This document shows, in pieces, positions 44,108-51,660 of a stretch of DNA of 64,000 bases. Every line of letters starts with the position of its first letter. Positions within the stretch are counted from its first letter, which is position 1. The stretch is taken from contig OZ253546.1 in NCBI GenBank assembly GCA_965262585.1, forward strand, positions 744,001-808,000, read 5' to 3'. Under the pieces are notes generated by a model. That model did no database searches. It was not told the DNA's origin and worked only from the letters and a program-made list of their open reading frames with translations. The position numbers and the translations under genes were made by a program. The DNA comes from JAHRAW01 sp965262585. GTDB taxonomy: Bacteria; Pseudomonadota; Gammaproteobacteria; Arenicellales; Poriferihabitantaceae.

Positions 44108-45445
44108 ATGACTCGAGTAGCAATCATCGGCGCAGGGCCTTGCGGCATTTCCCAGTTGTGCGCTTTTGCCGCCGCCAAGGCCGCGGGGGCTGACATCCCC
44201 GAAATTGTTTGTTATGAAAAGCAGGACGACATGGGCGGGCTGTGGAACTACACCTGGCGCACCGGGCTGGATGAATACGGTGAACCAGTGCATGGCAGCA
44301 TGTATCGCTATCTTTGGTCCAACGGCCCCAAGGAATGCCTGGAGTTTCCCGACTACACCTTCGAACATCACTTTGGCCGCCCCATCGCTTCCTATCCGCC
44401 ACGGGCGGTGCTGGCCGATTACCTTCGCGGGCGCGCCGGGGAGGCCGGGGCGCGTGATTACATGCGCTTCAATACCGTGGTTCGCAATGTGGTTTATTCC
44501 GATGACACCGGGCGCTTCACGGTCACCGCCCACGAGGTTAAAAACGACAAGGTATACCACGAAGATTTCGATTATGTGGTGGTTGCCAATGGGCATTTTT
44601 CGGTGCCAAACGCGCCGCATTTCGAAGGCTTTGACACCTTCAACGGGCGCATTCTGCACGCCCATGACTTTCGCGATGCCCTGGAGTTCAAAGACAAAGA
44701 CTTGCTGATTATCGGCACCAGTTATTCCGCCGAGGACATCGGCTCGCAGTGCCACAAATACGGCGCAAAATCCATTACCTGCAGTTACCGCACCGCGCCC
44801 ATGGGGTTTCACTGGCCGGACAACTGGAAGGAAGTGCCGCTACTGACCGGGGTGCAAGGCAACACCGCAACTTTCAAGGACGGAACCACCACGGATGTGG
44901 ACGCGATTATTTTATGCACCGGCTACCTGCATCACTTTCCATTCCTGAGCGATGGCTTGCGCCTGCAAACCACCAACCGCCTTTGGCCCCTCGATTTGTA
45001 TAAAGGAATCATCTGGGAAGACAATCCCAAACTCATATACCTCGGCATGCAGGATCAGTTTTACACCTTCAATATGTTCGACGCTCAGGCATGGTATGCC
45101 CGCGACCACATTCTGGGCCGCATTCCGCTGCCGTCCCTCGACGAAATGCGCGAACACGGTCGGGCGTGGCGGGCGCGTGAGGAAAAACTGGCGGACGACG
45201 AGCAGATGATCCGCTTTCAGGGCGATTATGTTCAGGAACTAATCGACGCCACCGACTACCCGAACTTCGACGTGCAGGGTACCAACGCAATCTTCATGGA
45301 ATGGGAGCATCACAAACACGAGGACATCATGTGCTTCCGCAACAACACCTATCGCTCGTTGATGACCGGCAATTTGCAGCCGCTGCATCACACGCCGTGG
45401 CTTGAGGCGATGGATGATTCCATGGAGAGTTACATCGGCGAATAA
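44108..45445 (+). CDS. tmm: Trimethylamine monooxygenase (flavin-containing)
   Basis: A 445-residue class B flavin monooxygenase that oxidises trimethylamine to TMAO with NADPH and O2. The FAD motif GAGPCG is at residues 8-13, the FMO signature FNGRILHAHDF at 178-188 and the NADPH motif GTSYSAED at 203-210. Long stretches such as YTWRTGLDEYGEPVH, MYRYLWSNGPKECLEF and YQGDY-like QGDYVQELIDATDYP match my recollection of Tmm from Methylocella and roseobacters very closely, more than generic FMOs. A ribosome site (GGAG) lies 8 bp before the ATG. With Tdm it forms the pathway TMA to TMAO to dimethylamine. The dimethylamine monooxygenase genes are not in the window. Confidence 0.9.
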   Translation: MTRVAIIGAGPCGISQLCAFAAAKAAGADIPEIVCYEKQDDMGGLWNYTWRTGLDEYGEPVHGSMYRYLWSNGPKECLEFPDYTFEHHFGRPIASYPPRAVLADYLRGRAGEAGARDYMRFNTVVRNVVYSDDTGRFTVTAHEVKNDKVYHEDFDYVVVANGHFSVPNAPHFEGFDTFNGRILHAHDFRDALEFKDKDLLIIGTSYSAEDIGSQCHKYGAKSITCSYRTAPMGFHWPDNWKEVPLLTGVQGNTATFKDGTTTDVDAIILCTGYLHHFPFLSDGLRLQTTNRLWPLDLYKGIIWEDNPKLIYLGMQDQFYTFNMFDAQAWYARDHILGRIPLPSLDEMREHGRAWRAREEKLADDEQMIRFQGDYVQELIDATDYPNFDVQGTNAIFMEWEHHKHEDIMCFRNNTYRSLMTGNLQPLHHTPWLEAMDDSMESYIGE

Positions 45446-45451
45446 CTCGGC

Positions 45452-46360
45452 ATGAAGTTCAACGGCATTTACACCCCGGTCATCACTCCGTTCAACGATG
45501 ACTTGTCCATCGACTACGATGGATTTGCCGCCTTGCTCGACCATCTCATCGCCGCCGGTGTGCACGGCATCGTGCTAGCCGGAACCACCGGCGAATACTA
45601 CGCGCAAAGCCGGGAAGAGCGGGTTGCGCTGATGGCCGCCGCCTCCGAGGTCGTTGCCGGGCGCGTGCCGCTGGTGGTCGGGGTTGGCGCTTTGAGCACC
45701 GGCGATGCGGTGTACTTTGCCGCTGAGGCGGTCAAGGTTGGTGCCGATTCGATCTTATTGAATGCGCCGTATTATGCGTTGCCGACCCAGAAAGAACTGG
45801 CCGGGCATGCGCTGGCCGTTGACCACGCCGCCGGTCTGCCGATTTTGTTATACAACTATCCGGCGCGAACCGGCGTCGGCATGGATAAAGAATTCCTCGA
45901 CATCATCAGCGGTCACGCCAATTTTTGCGCCATCAAGGAATCCAGCGGCGACATCAACCGCCTGCATCTGCTGGCGAATGCCTATCCCCACATCCAGATT
46001 TCCTGCGGCATGGACGATCAGGCACTCGAATTTTTCGCTTGGGGCGCAAGCAGTTGGACATGCGCTGGTTCCAACTTTTTGCCGGCGGAACACATCGCCT
46101 TATACCGGGCGGTGGTGGTGGAGAACGACATCGCCACCGGCCGCCGCATTATGAACGCCATGCTGCCCCTGATGGCGGTGCTGGAACAAGGCGGAAAATT
46201 CGTGCAGTGCATCAAATACGGCTGCCACTCGGCGGGACTGCCGTCGGGCAAGGTGCGAAAACCGCTGGACTGGTTGAACCGAGACGAACAACTGGCAATG
46301 GATGTTGCGGTGCGCGCATTGAAGGATGCGGTGGCGGAGATTATTCGCCACCCGGCTTGA
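45452..46360 (+). CDS. DapA/NanA family aldolase or synthase
   Basis: A 302-residue TIM-barrel class I aldolase. It begins GIYTPVITPFNDDLSIDYDG, carries the pyruvate-binding AGTTGEYYAQS, the tyrosine in LLYNYPARTGVGM and the Schiff-base lysine in CAIKESSGDINR. The usual DapA Ser after GTTGE is Tyr, and the gene is outside any lysine operon, so a catabolic or biosynthetic aldolase acting on another 2-oxo acid is more likely than true dihydrodipicolinate synthase. It starts 6 bp after tmm and is followed 26 bp later by the FAD oxidoreductase: probably one operon. Confidence 0.87.
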   Translation: MKFNGIYTPVITPFNDDLSIDYDGFAALLDHLIAAGVHGIVLAGTTGEYYAQSREERVALMAAASEVVAGRVPLVVGVGALSTGDAVYFAAEAVKVGADSILLNAPYYALPTQKELAGHALAVDHAAGLPILLYNYPARTGVGMDKEFLDIISGHANFCAIKESSGDINRLHLLANAYPHIQISCGMDDQALEFFAWGASSWTCAGSNFLPAEHIALYRAVVVENDIATGRRIMNAMLPLMAVLEQGGKFVQCIKYGCHSAGLPSGKVRKPLDWLNRDEQLAMDVAVRALKDAVAEIIRHPA

Positions 46361-46386
46361 TTGCGACTTGCTGAACGCTTGACTCC

Positions 46387-47709
46387 ATGACCATCTACAC
46401 CGCAAGCAAAACCCCGGCGGATCTGGCCGCCTCCGGCTGGTATGAAATCCTGCCGCCCGCGGCGGTGGCTGAACAACTGGTGGGAAACCGCACCGCCGAC
46501 TGGGTGATCATCGGCGCGGGTTTCGCTGGTTTGAGCGCGGCCATGCGATTGACCGAACGCTGCCCGAAAGACAAGGTGGTGGTGCTGGAAGCCCAGCGCA
46601 TCGCCTGGGGATCGGCGGGACGAAACTCCGGATTCATGATCGACCTGCCCCACGAACTCAACAGCAAATCCTACGCCGGTGGGATGGACGAAGACCGCAA
46701 GCAAATCCGCATGAACCGGGCCGCCATCCTCTATGCCGGGGACATTGCCAAGCGTTTCGGCCTTGAGGAACATTTTTCCCTTGCAGGGAAACATCACGCC
46801 GCCGTGGATCAGCGTGGCATGGATCATCTGGATGATTTTTGTCGGCATCTCGAGCAACTGAATGAGCCCCACACGCGGTTGGACCGCGCGCAAATGGCCG
46901 AACTTACCGGCAGCGACTTTTACGCGGGCGGGATTCACGCCCCCGGCGCCGCGGTGATTCAACCCGCCGGTTATATTCGCGGGCTGGCGGATGGATTGCG
47001 CAAGCGGGTTGCTATTTACGAGAATTCCCCGGTGGTAAAAATTCACAGCGGCACCGTCCATACCGTGCACACACCGCAGGGCCGGGTTTCCACGCCGCGC
47101 ATCATCCTCGCCGTGAACGGCCACGCCCAATCGCTGGGTTTCCACCGCAGAAAGTTGATGCACATATTCACCTTCGCAAGCATGACCCGCGCATTGACCG
47201 AAGCCGAGCAGAAAAAACTCGGCGGGCGCAATACTTGGGGCGTGATTCCCGCCGACCCGCTGGGCACCACGGTACGGCGTTACCGCGACCGCGTGGTGAT
47301 CCGGCACACCTTCACCTATAACCCATCGCTGAAAACCAGCACGGCTCAAGTAACTCGCATCGGACGAAAGCACGACATATCCTTCCGCAAACGCTTTCCA
47401 ATGTTAGAGGATGTGACCATGGAATACCGCTGGGGCGGCGCGTTGTGCCTGTCGCTGAACTCGGTATCCGCCTTCGGCGAAGTCGAAGAGCGCATCTACT
47501 CGGCGGTGTGCCACAACGGGCTGGGCGTGGCCAAGGGCACCTACGGCGGCATGGCGGTGGTTGATCTGGCCACCGGCCGGGACAACCGCATCGTCGCCGA
47601 CATGCTCAGTTGTGATGCGCCGAAGAAACTATACCCGGAGCCGTTCATGACCCTGGGAGCCAAAGCCACACTGTGGTGGAAACAGAAAAAAGCCGCCGGG
47701 GAGTTCTAG
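46387..47709 (+). CDS. FAD-dependent amine oxidoreductase (DAO family, PuuB-like)
   Basis: A 440-residue protein of the D-amino-acid-oxidase superfamily. The dinucleotide motif is ADWVIIGAGFAGLSAAMRL near residue 38, followed by VVVLEAQRIAWGSAGRNSGF, a motif of gamma-glutamylputrescine oxidoreductase and related secondary-amine oxidases. A C-terminal NGLGVAKGTYGGMAVVDL stretch closes the FAD site. Unlike soluble glycine oxidases it ends WWKQKKAAGEF. Members oxidise secondary or N-substituted amines to aldehydes or imines. Given its place after tmm and the aldolase, a substrate such as an N-methylated or glutamylated amine is a reasonable guess, not shown by sequence. Confidence 0.85.
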   Translation: MTIYTASKTPADLAASGWYEILPPAAVAEQLVGNRTADWVIIGAGFAGLSAAMRLTERCPKDKVVVLEAQRIAWGSAGRNSGFMIDLPHELNSKSYAGGMDEDRKQIRMNRAAILYAGDIAKRFGLEEHFSLAGKHHAAVDQRGMDHLDDFCRHLEQLNEPHTRLDRAQMAELTGSDFYAGGIHAPGAAVIQPAGYIRGLADGLRKRVAIYENSPVVKIHSGTVHTVHTPQGRVSTPRIILAVNGHAQSLGFHRRKLMHIFTFASMTRALTEAEQKKLGGRNTWGVIPADPLGTTVRRYRDRVVIRHTFTYNPSLKTSTAQVTRIGRKHDISFRKRFPMLEDVTMEYRWGGALCLSLNSVSAFGEVEERIYSAVCHNGLGVAKGTYGGMAVVDLATGRDNRIVADMLSCDAPKKLYPEPFMTLGAKATLWWKQKKAAGEF

Positions 47710-47736
47710 GTTGAATTTAAGGGGCTGTTTCGGCCC

Positions 47737-47765
47737 CGGACAATCCGCCGCGCAAAGCGTATAAT
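47737..47765 (+). promoter_or_regulatory. Candidate sigma-70 promoter for the protease-rimK pair
   Basis: CGGACA, a 17-bp spacer and a perfect TATAAT (47760-47765), 73 bp before the protease ATG. A GGGGC/GCCCC hairpin at 47721-47737 precedes it and may end the upstream operon, though it has no T-tract. Confidence 0.5.
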
Positions 47766-47837
47766 GCTTATTTTTAACCCGTTGTTGGTGCGCTTTTAAC
47801 GCCGCTAACGCCGCCCGATTGTTGCCGATTATTGCCA

Positions 47838-48329
47838 ATGAAAACCCGAAAACCAAAACCCCTGATCGGATGGCGGGAATGGGTGGCTTTGCCGGCCCTC
47901 GGCATCGCCCGCCTGCGCGCCAAAGTGGACACCGGAGCGAGAACTTCGGCGCTGGATACCATGCTGATGGAAGAGTTTGAGGAAGAAGGCGTTCGCAAGG
48001 TGCGCTTTGAATTGTTCACGACCAAAAGCGAGAAGGGGGCGGGGAAACCGTGCATCGCCACGGTCATCGAAAGCCGGTGGGTTACCAACTCCGGCGGTGG
48101 CCGGGAAAACCGCGTGGTGATTCGCACGCCGGTGGTGATTGGTTCGTTCCGCAAGGACATCGAGATTACCCTCACCAACCGCAACGCCATGAAACACCGC
48201 ATGCTACTCGGGCGCACCGCCGTTATGAAAGAGTTCAACATCAACCCGGGGCGCTCCTATCTCGCCGGGGAACCGTGCCTTGAAACCGTGCCACAGCCCA
48301 ATAAAATTAGCCACAAAATTTGCCAATGA
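47838..48329 (+). CDS. RimK-associated putative ATP-dependent zinc protease (retropepsin-like)
   Basis: A 163-residue protein of the family annotated as Zn protease/RimK-linked (PF05618). The retropepsin-type active site is KVDTGARTSAL with Asp31. GSFRKDIEITLTNRNAMKHRMLLGRTAV is the typical second half, where LGR-type strands complete the fold. Its partner gene rimK overlaps it by 4 bp (ATGA), the usual arrangement, implying it trims or processes poly-glutamate additions made by RimK, an inference from co-occurrence. The ATG at 47838 is preferred to an in-frame TTG. Confidence 0.85.
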   Translation: MKTRKPKPLIGWREWVALPALGIARLRAKVDTGARTSALDTMLMEEFEEEGVRKVRFELFTTKSEKGAGKPCIATVIESRWVTNSGGGRENRVVIRTPVVIGSFRKDIEITLTNRNAMKHRMLLGRTAVMKEFNINPGRSYLAGEPCLETVPQPNKISHKICQ

Positions 48330-49237
48330 AAATAGCAGTACTATCCCGAAACCACCGGCTTTATTCCACTCGGCGGCTGGTCGAAGCGGCGCAGCAGCGG
48401 GGGCATACGGTGGAAGTGCTCGACCATCTGCGTTGTTTTATGGACATCACTTCCGATAAGCCGAGCATTCACTACGGCAACACCGAATTCGCCGCCGACG
48501 ATTTTGACGCAGTAATCCCGCGCATCGGCGCATCCGCCACCTTCTACGGCACCGCCATCGTGCGCCAGTTCGAGATGATGAACATTTACAGCGTCAATGA
48601 ATCGGTGGCCATCACCCGTTCCCGTGACAAACTACGCTCGCTGCAGTTGCTATCCCGCAAAGGGCTGGGGCTGCCGACCACCGCCTTCGCCTGGTCGGCC
48701 AAGGACATTCAGGGCATCATCGACGAAGTGGGGGGCGCGCCGCTGGTGATTAAATTGCTCGAAGGCACTCAAGGCAAGGGCGTGGTTCTGGCCGAAACCC
48801 GCAAGGCGGCGGAAAGCGTTATTCAGGCGTTCATGCGCATCAAGGCGGCGATTTTGGTGCAGGAGTTCATCAAAGAAGCGGGCGGCAGCGATTTGCGCTG
48901 TCTGGTGGTGGGCGACCGGGTCATCGCCGCCATGCAGCGTCAGGCACCGCCCGGCGAATTTCGCTCCAACCTGCACCGTGGCGGCACCGCGAAACTCATC
49001 AAACTAACCCCCACCGAGCGCAGAACCGCGGTGCGGGCGGCCAAGGCCATGGGCTTGAATATGTGCGGCGTAGACCTGCTACGTTCGGACCGAGGGCCGC
49101 TGGTCATGGAAGTCAACTCTTCGCCGGGTATGGAAGGGATCGAGAAAGCCACCGGCAAGGATGTCGCCGACATGATTATTCAATTCATCGAAAACAACGC
49201 CAAACCGAAAAAGACGCGAACCCGAGGCAAAGGATAG
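48326..49237 (+). CDS. rimK: RimK-type alpha-L-glutamate ligase
   Basis: A 303-residue ATP-grasp ligase. In E. coli RimK adds glutamates to the C-terminus of ribosomal protein S6. The N-terminal PMKIAVLSRNHRLYSTRRL start and the ATP-grasp motifs VIKLLEGTQGKGVVLAE, LVQEFIKEAGGSDLRCLVVG and VDLLRSDRGPLVMEVNSSPG (magnesium ligands) are all present; the C-terminus is basic (KPKKTRTRGKG). Coupled to the upstream protease gene and followed by the tmRNA gene on the other strand. Confidence 0.93.
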   Translation: MKIAVLSRNHRLYSTRRLVEAAQQRGHTVEVLDHLRCFMDITSDKPSIHYGNTEFAADDFDAVIPRIGASATFYGTAIVRQFEMMNIYSVNESVAITRSRDKLRSLQLLSRKGLGLPTTAFAWSAKDIQGIIDEVGGAPLVIKLLEGTQGKGVVLAETRKAAESVIQAFMRIKAAILVQEFIKEAGGSDLRCLVVGDRVIAAMQRQAPPGEFRSNLHRGGTAKLIKLTPTERRTAVRAAKAMGLNMCGVDLLRSDRGPLVMEVNSSPGMEGIEKATGKDVADMIIQFIENNAKPKKTRTRGKG

Positions 49238-49256
49238 CGTCCCCTTTGGGGCAGGC

Positions 49257-49291
49257 ACAAAAAAGCCGCCCCGAAATGTTGGGGCGGCTTT
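49257..49291 (-). terminator. Terminator of ssrA, probably also used by rimK
   Basis: AAAGCCGCCCC pairs with GGGGCGGCTTT around GAAATGTT. On the minus strand it is followed by six T residues and lies 6 bp beyond the tmRNA 3' end. On the plus strand only TTT follows, so termination of rimK is likely weaker. Confidence 0.85.
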
Positions 49292-49296
49292 GGGAT

Positions 49297-49652
49297 TGGT
49301 GGAGGTGGCGGGAATCGAACCCGCGTCCGCAGATCCTACACACACCGGCAACTACATGCTTAGTTCGCCTTCGAGTTAACCGATGTGCAAGTAGGCAAAC
49401 CAACGCGCGCACCGGCGAGTCCGATTGGTTTTAACTGCCAGGCAACGGACCGGCCTGGCTTGCGAGCCTTTATAGGATGACCTTTGGAATCTCGGCCTAA
49501 AGGCGAGCCAAGTCAAAGGGCTAACCGGTTTAAGCGGCTAGCGAGTAGTTGTCGTCGTTGGCAACTATTGTGTTGCAGATGGATTAACGAGGTCCTCTGC
49601 ACCTCGGCATGCTCCGATGGCTTCGCGACCGACGTCGAAGCCAGTCACCCCC
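49297..49652 (-). ncRNA. ssrA: Transfer-messenger RNA (tmRNA)
   Basis: A 356-nt one-piece tmRNA. The 5' end GGGGGTGACTGGCTTCGACG and 3' end CACCTCC-ACCA pair as a seven-base acceptor stem with one G-U pair, and the T-arm GGTTCGATTCC is visible before the 3' end. The tag frame starts at the GCC resume codon (49562) and reads ANDDNYSLAA, ending at TAA (49530). tmRNA rescues ribosomes stalled on broken mRNA and tags the protein for degradation. Its partner smpB is 136 bp upstream on the same strand. Confidence 0.96.
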
Positions 49653-49664
49653 ATAGCCAGCAAA

Positions 49665-49694
49665 AGTCTACCACAACAAATACCCCAAAGGCAA
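49665..49694 (-). promoter_or_regulatory. Candidate promoter for ssrA
   Basis: On the minus strand: TTGCCT, an 18-bp spacer and TAGACT, with the mature tmRNA end 12 bp downstream. Predicted from sequence only. Confidence 0.5.
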
Positions 49695-49788
49695 GCTACA
49701 GAATCCACACAATTTCGCCCGCCCTCGTAGGAATAGGCCCCCGTGCCTGTCCTATGCGGCGCAACCCGCCGCACTTTACCGCCCCCAC

Positions 49789-50256
49789 TCACGGCTTAAG
49801 CAAACGACGTTTATCCCGATCCCATTCGCGCTCCTTGATGGTTTGGCGTTTGTCGTATTGTTTCTTGCCTTTGGCGAGGGCGATTTTGGCTTTGACTCTG
49901 CCGCGTAGCCAGTACAGGCTGAGGGGCACGATGGTGTAGCCGGCGCGTTCAGCGGCACCAATCAGGTGGCCGATTTCTTTTTTATGCAGCAGCAGTTTGC
50001 GGCTGCGCACCGGGTCTGGGGTGATGTGGGTTGAGGCCGATCCCAAAGGCGAGAAGTGCGCGCCGATTAGGAAAAGTTCGCCGTGGAGGATGGTCACATA
50101 GCCCTCCTGCAACTGGGCGCGGCCGGCCCGCAGGCTTTTGACTTCCCAACCTTCCAATTCAACGCCGGCCTCGAACTCCTGCTCGATAAAGTAATCAAAC
50201 CGGGCTTTGCGGTTGAGGGCGATGGTGTTTGGGTTGGATTTTTTCTTTGCGGCCAT
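49789..50256 (-). CDS. smpB: SsrA-binding protein SmpB
   Basis: A 155-residue basic RNA-binding protein that delivers tmRNA to the ribosome. It begins with NPNTIALNRKARFDYFIEQEFEAG-like sequence, then GWEVKSLRAGRAQL and EGYVTI typical of the OB-fold core; the C-terminal tail KGKKQYDKRQTIKEREWDRD, which becomes helical in the mRNA channel, is present. Lies upstream of ssrA on the same strand and divergent from ratA. Confidence 0.97.
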   Translation of the reverse strand: MAAKKKSNPNTIALNRKARFDYFIEQEFEAGVELEGWEVKSLRAGRAQLQEGYVTILHGELFLIGAHFSPLGSASTHITPDPVRSRKLLLHKKEIGHLIGAAERAGYTIVPLSLYWLRGRVKAKIALAKGKKQYDKRQTIKEREWDRDKRRLLKP

Positions 50257-50300
50257 GGCTTCGGCGCTGGGATTTCTCGGTCAACGAAACGAGGCTGCAG

Positions 50301-50306
50301 TATAAT
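50301..50306 (+). promoter_or_regulatory. -10 element of a candidate ratA-rnfH promoter
   Basis: A perfect TATAAT 39 bp before the ATG, in the divergent smpB-ratA gap. The -35 region (CGGTCA) is weak. Confidence 0.4.
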
Positions 50307-50344
50307 GGAGCGCGACTTTTTTTTCCGATGAAGGCGGGGCATTA

Positions 50345-51112
50345 ATGTACACGGTTGCGCGTTCCGCGCTGGTTATGCACAGCGCCGAGGAGATGTACTC
50401 GCTGGTGAACGACATCGACGCCTATCCGCGCTTCCTGCCCTGGTGCGGCGGCGCCGAAGTGCTGGCGCGCGGCGACCGGGAAATGACCGCCCGGGTGCGC
50501 ATCGAGTTTCGGGGCGTCAGCCAGTCGTTCACCACCCGCAACCACCTCGAGCCGTTTGAAAGAATCACCATGACCTTGGTGGACGGCCCGTTCAGCGTGT
50601 TGTCCGGGGGCTGGGCGTTCAAGCCGCTACGGCCCGGGGCGTGCCGGATTTCCCTCGACCTGAGATTCGATTTTTCCGGCGGGGTGGCGGGACAGGTGGC
50701 GGGCCGAGTGGTGGGACCGGTATTCAAGCACATCGCCGATTCGATGGTCGAATCCTTCGCCCGGCGCGCCGCGCAAATCTACGGCCCACCGCCGCCGGAC
50801 GCCATCTGCGTGGAAGTGGTTTATGCGCTGCCCGAACGGCAGGTGGTGGAGCAGGTGCAATTCGCTTCGCCGACCACGCCGGTCACCATCGAGCAGGCCA
50901 TTCGCGCTTCCTCCATTCCAAAGCAGTTTCCAGAGATTGATCTGGCTGAGATGTCGGTGGGGGTTTTTGGAACCGAGCGACCGCTGGACTGGCGGATTGC
51001 GGATCAAGACCGGGTGGAGATTTACCGCCCGCTGGTCATTGGCCCGACCGAGGCACGCCGCCGCCGGGCTGAGACAAGCGATGACGCCGAGATGCCCGAC
51101 AAGCCATTGTAA
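50345..51112 (+). CDS. RatA-RnfH fusion protein
   Basis: The 255-residue product contains two proteins that are separate in most Gammaproteobacteria. Residues 1-146 are RatA (START-like coenzyme Q-binding fold; VARSALVMHSAEEMYSLVND and YPRFLPWCGGAEV), described as a 70S-association inhibitor and related to coenzyme Q-binding Coq10. Residues about 153-242 are RnfH/UPF0125 (ICVEVVYALPERQVV, SVGVFGTERPLDW, DRVEIYRPL), a beta-grasp ubiquitin-like protein; a Pro-rich linker GPPPPD joins them. In E. coli ratA and the rnfH-type gene are adjacent and next to smpB, so the fusion arose from neighbours. No frameshift or stop is seen at the junction. Confidence 0.88.
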   Translation: MYTVARSALVMHSAEEMYSLVNDIDAYPRFLPWCGGAEVLARGDREMTARVRIEFRGVSQSFTTRNHLEPFERITMTLVDGPFSVLSGGWAFKPLRPGACRISLDLRFDFSGGVAGQVAGRVVGPVFKHIADSMVESFARRAAQIYGPPPPDAICVEVVYALPERQVVEQVQFASPTTPVTIEQAIRASSIPKQFPEIDLAEMSVGVFGTERPLDWRIADQDRVEIYRPLVIGPTEARRRRAETSDDAEMPDKPL

Positions 51113-51228
51113 TAGCGCGATAAGCAACCATATGTATTAGTTGCCTTGCGGCGCGCCTTTTGGTATAAACCCGCCCTTGAAAATTGACCGGCGTAATTCA
51201 TTCCACTCCAGCAGATATACGACTACCC

Positions 51229-51660
51229 ATGACCAAACGAAAACCCATTCAACTAATTCACGGCATCCAGCCCTATAAGAGCACAAAGAAGGAAACTTAC
51301 ATGGGCAAGCCCCAGATCGGCCACTTCCGGGCAATACTCGCCGCATGGCGCGCCGAACTCAGCAGCGACACCTCGAAAACGGTAGTCCACATGCAGGATG
51401 AAACCGCCAACCACCCCGACCCCACCGACCGCGCCAGTCAGGAAACGGACATGACGCTGGAACTGCGGGGCCGCGACCGCGACCGCAAACTAATCAAGAA
51501 AATCGACGAATCCATCGGTCATCTGGACTCCGGCTATTTTGGCTACTGCGAAAACTGTGACGAGGCAATCGGCCTCAAGCGGCTTGAAGCACGCCCCACC
51601 GCGGTTTTGTGCATCGACTGCAAGACCCTGGACGAAATCCGCGAGAAGCAGATTTCCTAA
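51229..51660 (+). CDS. dksA: RNA polymerase-binding transcription factor DksA
   Basis: The 143-residue regulator binds the RNA polymerase secondary channel and acts with ppGpp in the stringent response. The coiled-coil tip motif DxxDxA is Asp64, Asp67 and Ala69 in HPDPTDRASQE. The zinc finger has Cys107, Cys110, Cys128 and Cys131 (CENC...CIDC). The sequence from GHFRAILAAWRAEL onward is strongly like E. coli DksA. The ATG at 51229 is chosen over an in-frame TTG at 51184. Its stop overlaps that of convergent aceK by 2 bp. Confidence 0.96.
   Translation: MTKRKPIQLIHGIQPYKSTKKETYMGKPQIGHFRAILAAWRAELSSDTSKTVVHMQDETANHPDPTDRASQETDMTLELRGRDRDRKLIKKIDESIGHLDSGYFGYCENCDEAIGLKRLEARPTAVLCIDCKTLDEIREKQIS

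Noticed and set aside
47721..47737. Terminator after the FAD oxidoreductase
   Set aside because: GGGGC/GCCCC hairpin with a six-base loop but no T-tract; too weak to list as a terminator on its own.
49484..49939. 151-codon plus-strand ORF across ssrA and smpB
   Set aside because: It lies antisense to the tmRNA gene and smpB, both of which are certain; the product has no recognisable features.
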